Source of the DNA: Blastocatellia bacterium
GTDB taxonomy: Bacteria; Acidobacteriota; Blastocatellia; Chloracidobacteriales; JADJPF01
NCBI GenBank assembly: GCA_016789295.1
Contig: JAEUQL010000007.1
Location: 4,859 to 22,087 of the forward strand
DNA: 17,229 bases
Direction of reading: 5' to 3'
Within the stretch, counting starts at the first letter, position 1. Each line of letters starts with the position of its first letter. The notes under the pieces are model-generated. The model was not told where the DNA came from, made no database searches, and saw only the letters and a program-made list of their open reading frames with translations. Shown here piece by piece: positions 14,286 to 17,229 of this stretch. The position numbers and the translations under genes were made by a program.

Positions 14286-14315
14286 AGACAACCTAGCTCC
14301 TAACTCTCAGTAGAC

Positions 14316-14861
14316 TTATAGTATCTTCTCAAAATATTCAATCTCTTCTTTCAAAACTTCTGGCCAAGGACTACCATCATCAGAATGTTTTCCACAAAGA
14401 GTGAAGCTGACAAAGCCAGGATAAGTATTGTCTATGCGGTCGGCATCTTCAGACGAGTCTGCAGGAGGACGAAGAAGTCCTGTTGCAGTTAAACGCAATG
14501 GATGTAGCCAACAAGCCTTCGGTTTACGACTCCAAGAATGCTCTCCAAGCTGTTCTGAAAGTACTTGTAATGAACATCTTGCATCGGAAAGTGCAAATAC
14601 ACATTTCGTCTTCTCAAAGTGTGTAGGAAAGTCAGACTGCATGTAATTATGAGGTTTTACAGCAGTCTTTCTTGCTCTACCCAAACCTCGCCAATTGCTA
14701 GTAGTAATGTAGACTTTCGGAAGAAAAGAGAAGAACTCAGGATAGTTTTTTACACTATCGCGTATCTTTCTCTCCTCTCCTTCTTGTAGATAGACCCCGT
14801 CATAGCAGCACATTCCTTCACACAAAGACAGATCACAACGCTTTAAGAGCGGTTTTTCCAT
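14316..14861 (-). CDS. YkgJ-like cysteine-cluster protein
   Basis: This 181-residue cytoplasmic protein has eight cysteines. The N-terminal cluster is C9, C14, C18, C19 (CDLSLCEGMCC); later ones are C87 and C96 (TKCVF, ARCSL), C117 (ACWLHP) and C156 (TLCGKH). The pattern fits the YkgJ / DUF3109-type cysteine-cluster proteins, which are thought to hold an Fe-S cluster or Zn; function is unproven. The ATG shares its A with the kinase's TGA stop (TGATG), and the ribosome site GGAGGGAGG lies in the kinase's last codons, so translation is coupled. That ties it to the sigma-kinase system, perhaps as a redox or metal-sensing partner or a kinase substrate; this is inference from position only. Confidence 0.82.
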   Translation of the reverse strand: MEKPLLKRCDLSLCEGMCCYDGVYLQEGEERKIRDSVKNYPEFFSFLPKVYITTSNWRGLGRARKTAVKPHNYMQSDFPTHFEKTKCVFALSDARCSLQVLSEQLGEHSWSRKPKACWLHPLRLTATGLLRPPADSSEDADRIDNTYPGFVSFTLCGKHSDDGSPWPEVLKEEIEYFEKIL

Positions 14862-16639
14862 CAGCCTCCCTCCAAAACCTTCTTATATTGAGTAAAATCT
14901 CTTTCCGTTAATATTCGAGAAGCTTTGTCTACTGACTGAAGGTGTTTTTCAAAAAATCTGAAAAAGTCAGACTGCTCTCTTTTAGTAACCTTTATCACTG
15001 GAGAGCCTGTCCCAAGCTCGCCATAACTGTAGAAGTAGGCATAGAGGTCATCATCTATCATTACTACTGCTATTGTTGGATAGATATTGAAGCATTTTAA
15101 TTCAAACTTCCCTACCTCTACATCTTTAAGGCTATTTCTTTTAAGCTGTTCATCAAAGTCTAAAAATTTTTGCATTATTCTTGTCCGGTTGAGGTGGCCT
15201 TCATCGCGTTCCCTTCTTACAACAACATCACCACCCGGATCTAGAAGCATAATCTTTACCTTGAGAGACGGCTTGGCTTTAGCGAGTTTCGTCAATTTAC
15301 TGGGGTTGAAGGATTCGAGATAGATACCTTCAGCAACAATCTCTTTCTTTGCACTTTCTATCAATTCTTCCCATTTTATCTGATCATACTGCACAACCTC
15401 ATACGGCTTTGCTTCTGTTCTTGTGTAACTACTAATAAGAAATAGAGAAACAGTTGTAATTACTGCCAGTAGTAGATATAAAAACTGCTTCTTTGCAATA
15501 GCATTACTTGTAGCAACTTTTTTTAGCTCTTTTTTATCCAGAAAATTTTTAATAGCATTTGCTAGATCGTCTACTTCAAGGTATCGCTTCTGAACCTCTT
15601 CACGCATTGCCTTTAGCACTATCTCGTCTAAACCATCCTCAAGTAAGTTCACGAGTTCTTGTGTTGTAGTACTTCTAGTTGCAGAGATCTGTTCAGAAGT
15701 GATCAGACGCTTTCTTGCATCACTACCCAGTATTTCTTGCTCCATTTGTACTGTCTTGCTTGGCTTTTCTAGACTTTCTTTCTCTGGATAATGACCTGTT
15801 AGAAGTTCATAAAGTATTACTCCAAGAGCATAAATATCTGTTGAGAATCTGATTGGATCGCCTCTCAACTGTTCTGGGCTAGCATAACGTCTTGTCAAGC
15901 GTCTTTCTGCAGGTGCAGTTGGATCGATTGCTTGGGTGGAAAGCTCTGGGTTAGTAAATATTGCAATACCAAAGTCTAGAAGTTTTGCAGTAGATGATGA
16001 ATTGACAAGTATGTTGCTCGGTTTGATGTCGCAGTGGACTATATTTTTTCTGTGTACATAAGAGACAGCAGAACAGATTTCAAGAAATATGCGAAGTCGC
16101 TCTTGAACTGTCAGCTTGTTCACGTCAGCATAGTCGCAGACGGTACGGCCTTCAATATAGTCCATAACAAAGTATGAAGTACCATTTTGGGAAGTATCCC
16201 CGTCTAGCAGTTTTGGAATGTTTGGGTGTTCGAGAATAGCTAGAATCTGACATTCACGAAAAAACCGGAGCCTATTCTCTTTTGAATCGAGGTCTCTGTT
16301 TAAAACTTTGACAGCCCCTAACTGTTTATATGGACTTTCCCTAATACCAAGATAGACAGATGCCATTCCACCTTGACCAAGTTTTCTAGCAATACGAAAT
16401 TGGCCAAGTGTACTACCAATAATTGGATCTTGTTCTGTGCAATAGCTTGAGTCTTTGATTTCAACTACAGGTCTATCGAGCAGACCTTCATTATCTTTGC
16501 TATAGAGAAGTAAAGTTTCTACTTCGCTACGAAGATGTTCTGGACATTCTCTGTCAAGAAAAGAGATGCGCTCGTTTAATGGAATCTCAAGTGCCATTTG
16601 AAAAAGAGCTTCGATCTTCTGCCAGTCGTCAGGCTTCAT
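14861..16639 (-). CDS. Membrane Ser/Thr protein kinase with PLD-like C-terminal domain
   Basis: This 592-residue Hanks-type kinase has an N-terminal helical region (1-55, the 'W..I..LF' type seen in kinases beside ECF sigma factors). The kinase domain at 80-370 carries GQGGMASVY (88-96), AVK lysine K111, catalytic HCDIKPSN (202-209), DFG (222-224) and YASPEQL in place of APE (252-258). HCD replaces HRD, so the arginine that links to the activation loop is missing. One transmembrane segment (386-404) puts the last 185 residues outside. That domain (WEELIESAKKEIVAEGIYLE, KVKIMLLDPGGD, VVMIDDDLYAYFY) resembles a phospholipase-D-like fold but lacks HKD motifs, so I read it as a sensor rather than an enzyme. 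Typical relatives carry TPR or WD repeats instead. The start codon overlaps the sigma gene by 11 bases. Confidence 0.94.
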   Translation of the reverse strand: MKPDDWQKIEALFQMALEIPLNERISFLDRECPEHLRSEVETLLLYSKDNEGLLDRPVVEIKDSSYCTEQDPIIGSTLGQFRIARKLGQGGMASVYLGIRESPYKQLGAVKVLNRDLDSKENRLRFFRECQILAILEHPNIPKLLDGDTSQNGTSYFVMDYIEGRTVCDYADVNKLTVQERLRIFLEICSAVSYVHRKNIVHCDIKPSNILVNSSSTAKLLDFGIAIFTNPELSTQAIDPTAPAERRLTRRYASPEQLRGDPIRFSTDIYALGVILYELLTGHYPEKESLEKPSKTVQMEQEILGSDARKRLITSEQISATRSTTTQELVNLLEDGLDEIVLKAMREEVQKRYLEVDDLANAIKNFLDKKELKKVATSNAIAKKQFLYLLLAVITTVSLFLISSYTRTEAKPYEVVQYDQIKWEELIESAKKEIVAEGIYLESFNPSKLTKLAKAKPSLKVKIMLLDPGGDVVVRRERDEGHLNRTRIMQKFLDFDEQLKRNSLKDVEVGKFELKCFNIYPTIAVVMIDDDLYAYFYSYGELGTGSPVIKVTKREQSDFFRFFEKHLQSVDKASRILTERDFTQYKKVLEGG

Positions 16640-17229
16640 TCTCTTTCCTATCTATTTCACGGTGTAACCACGCCCTAGCAAGTTTCCATTGCCCTCTGAC
16701 TTGATCAACTGTAATACCTAACTGTTTACCAACCTCTTCAAAGCTACACCCTGCATAAAATCTGAGTTCAACTATGAGACTCTTCTGCTTGTCTATCTCT
16801 GCTAAACTGCTGAGTGCTTTATCGAGATGTATCAAGTCTTCTTCCAGTTTCTGATACTCTTCTTGCTCTTTCTCTTTTGCAACACTGAAGTGTGCGAGTG
16901 CGTGGTCAAGTTTGACAAAATCTTGATCCATAGAAACCTTGACGGCTTCACCACCTCTCTTTGCAGCTTTGCGTCTGCGTGCATAATCGACAAGTATTTG
17001 GCGCATTGCACGGGCAGCAATGCTATAGAAATGATGGCGGCTTGGCCAGCTCAAATGACTGTCATTTACCAGCCGTAGATAGGCATCCTGAACAAGAACT
17101 GTAGGTTGTAAAGTGTGGCCTGGTCGTTCACGGTCAAAGTAACGCTCAGCTAGACGGCGCAGTTCATTTTGGACAAGAGGAAAGAGTCTATTGACAGCGT
17201 CTTGGCTGCCTTCTTTTACTTCACCAAGT
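16629..17229 (-). CDS. ECF-type RNA polymerase sigma factor, 5' end cut by window edge
   Basis: The frame is open from the window edge to the stop at 16629, giving 200 codons; an apparent TTG start at 17054 would be internal. The visible protein contains region 2 (AVNRLFPLVQNELRRLAERY, then LQPTVLVQDAYLRLV and AARAMRQILVDYARRRKAAKRGG) and region 4 (FYAGCSFEEVGKQLGITVDQVRGQWKLARAWLHREI). This matches the ECF subfamily that sits beside Ser/Thr kinases in Acidobacteriota and Planctomycetes. No anti-sigma gene is visible; in this arrangement the adjacent kinase is thought to control the sigma factor. It is the first visible gene of a sigma-kinase-cysteine-cluster operon with overlapping reading frames. 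Confidence 0.92.
   Translation of the reverse strand, partial: LGEVKEGSQDAVNRLFPLVQNELRRLAERYFDRERPGHTLQPTVLVQDAYLRLVNDSHLSWPSRHHFYSIAARAMRQILVDYARRRKAAKRGGEAVKVSMDQDFVKLDHALAHFSVAKEKEQEEYQKLEEDLIHLDKALSSLAEIDKQKSLIVELRFYAGCSFEEVGKQLGITVDQVRGQWKLARAWLHREIDRKENEA

Noticed and set aside
14428..14646. Plus-strand gene driven by TTGACA at 14215-14220
   Set aside because: The only plus-strand open frame nearby is antisense to the cysteine-cluster gene and has no protein features.
16629..17054. Reading the sigma factor as a complete 141-residue protein from TTG 17054
   Set aside because: The frame continues to the window edge and encodes conserved sigma region 2, so the gene is truncated by the window, not short.
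1..17229. CRISPR array, tRNA or rRNA gene, insertion sequence or phage genes
   Set aside because: I looked on both strands and saw no regularly spaced repeats, no cloverleaf or CCA end, no transposase or integrase and no terminal inverted repeats.

Overview
The window is a gene-dense, AT-rich bacterial chromosomal segment (roughly 40% GC by eye). Almost every gene is on the minus strand; the one clear plus-strand gene is an NmrA-type oxidoreductase at 2989-3852. An ECF sigma factor of the type found beside Ser/Thr kinases, a kinase with the 'W..I..LF..AL..P...R..FL...C' N-terminus, and small secreted proteins of a kind I associate with Acidobacteriota point to an acidobacterium, perhaps Blastocatellia-like. 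That placement is inference; no rRNA, tRNA or other phylogenetic marker is present. I see no IS element, phage gene or CRISPR array.

Layout from left to right. (1) 1-2861, minus: an HxlR regulator, a large secreted TPR protein and two small secreted helical proteins, the last cut by the window edge. A divergent NmrA-type oxidoreductase shares the HxlR promoter region, which is rich in AGTATAC motifs. (2) 3894-7869, minus: pspA, a membrane-anchored coiled-coil protein, a two-domain Ycf46-like AAA+ ATPase and a YciA-type thioesterase. A hairpin with the form of a terminator sits between the coiled-coil gene and the ATPase gene, and a bidirectional terminator closes the group. (3) 8135-12386, minus: thiolase, 3-hydroxyacyl-CoA dehydrogenase, enoyl-CoA hydratase-like protein and purD, closely spaced. 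(4) 12548-14183, minus: a three-gene accessory cassette led by a TIGR04255-family protein whose conserved N-terminus is present but has no start codon. (5) 14316-17229, minus: ECF sigma factor (cut by the edge), a membrane Ser/Thr kinase with a PLD-like outer domain and an eight-cysteine YkgJ-like protein, all overlapping.

The most interesting candidate is region 2. PspA belongs to the ESCRT-III superfamily. Here it is grouped with a membrane coiled-coil protein and an AAA+ ATPase whose pore loop (KWVG-S-TES) resembles that of the ESCRT disassembly ATPase Vps4 (KWMGESE). This suggests a bacterial membrane-remodelling module with its own remodelling ATPase. Second is the TIGR04255 cassette, which has unknown function, its own promoter and operator-like repeat, and an apparent ATG-to-AAG start loss. 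Third is the ECF-kinase-cysteine-cluster operon with an unusual sensor domain.
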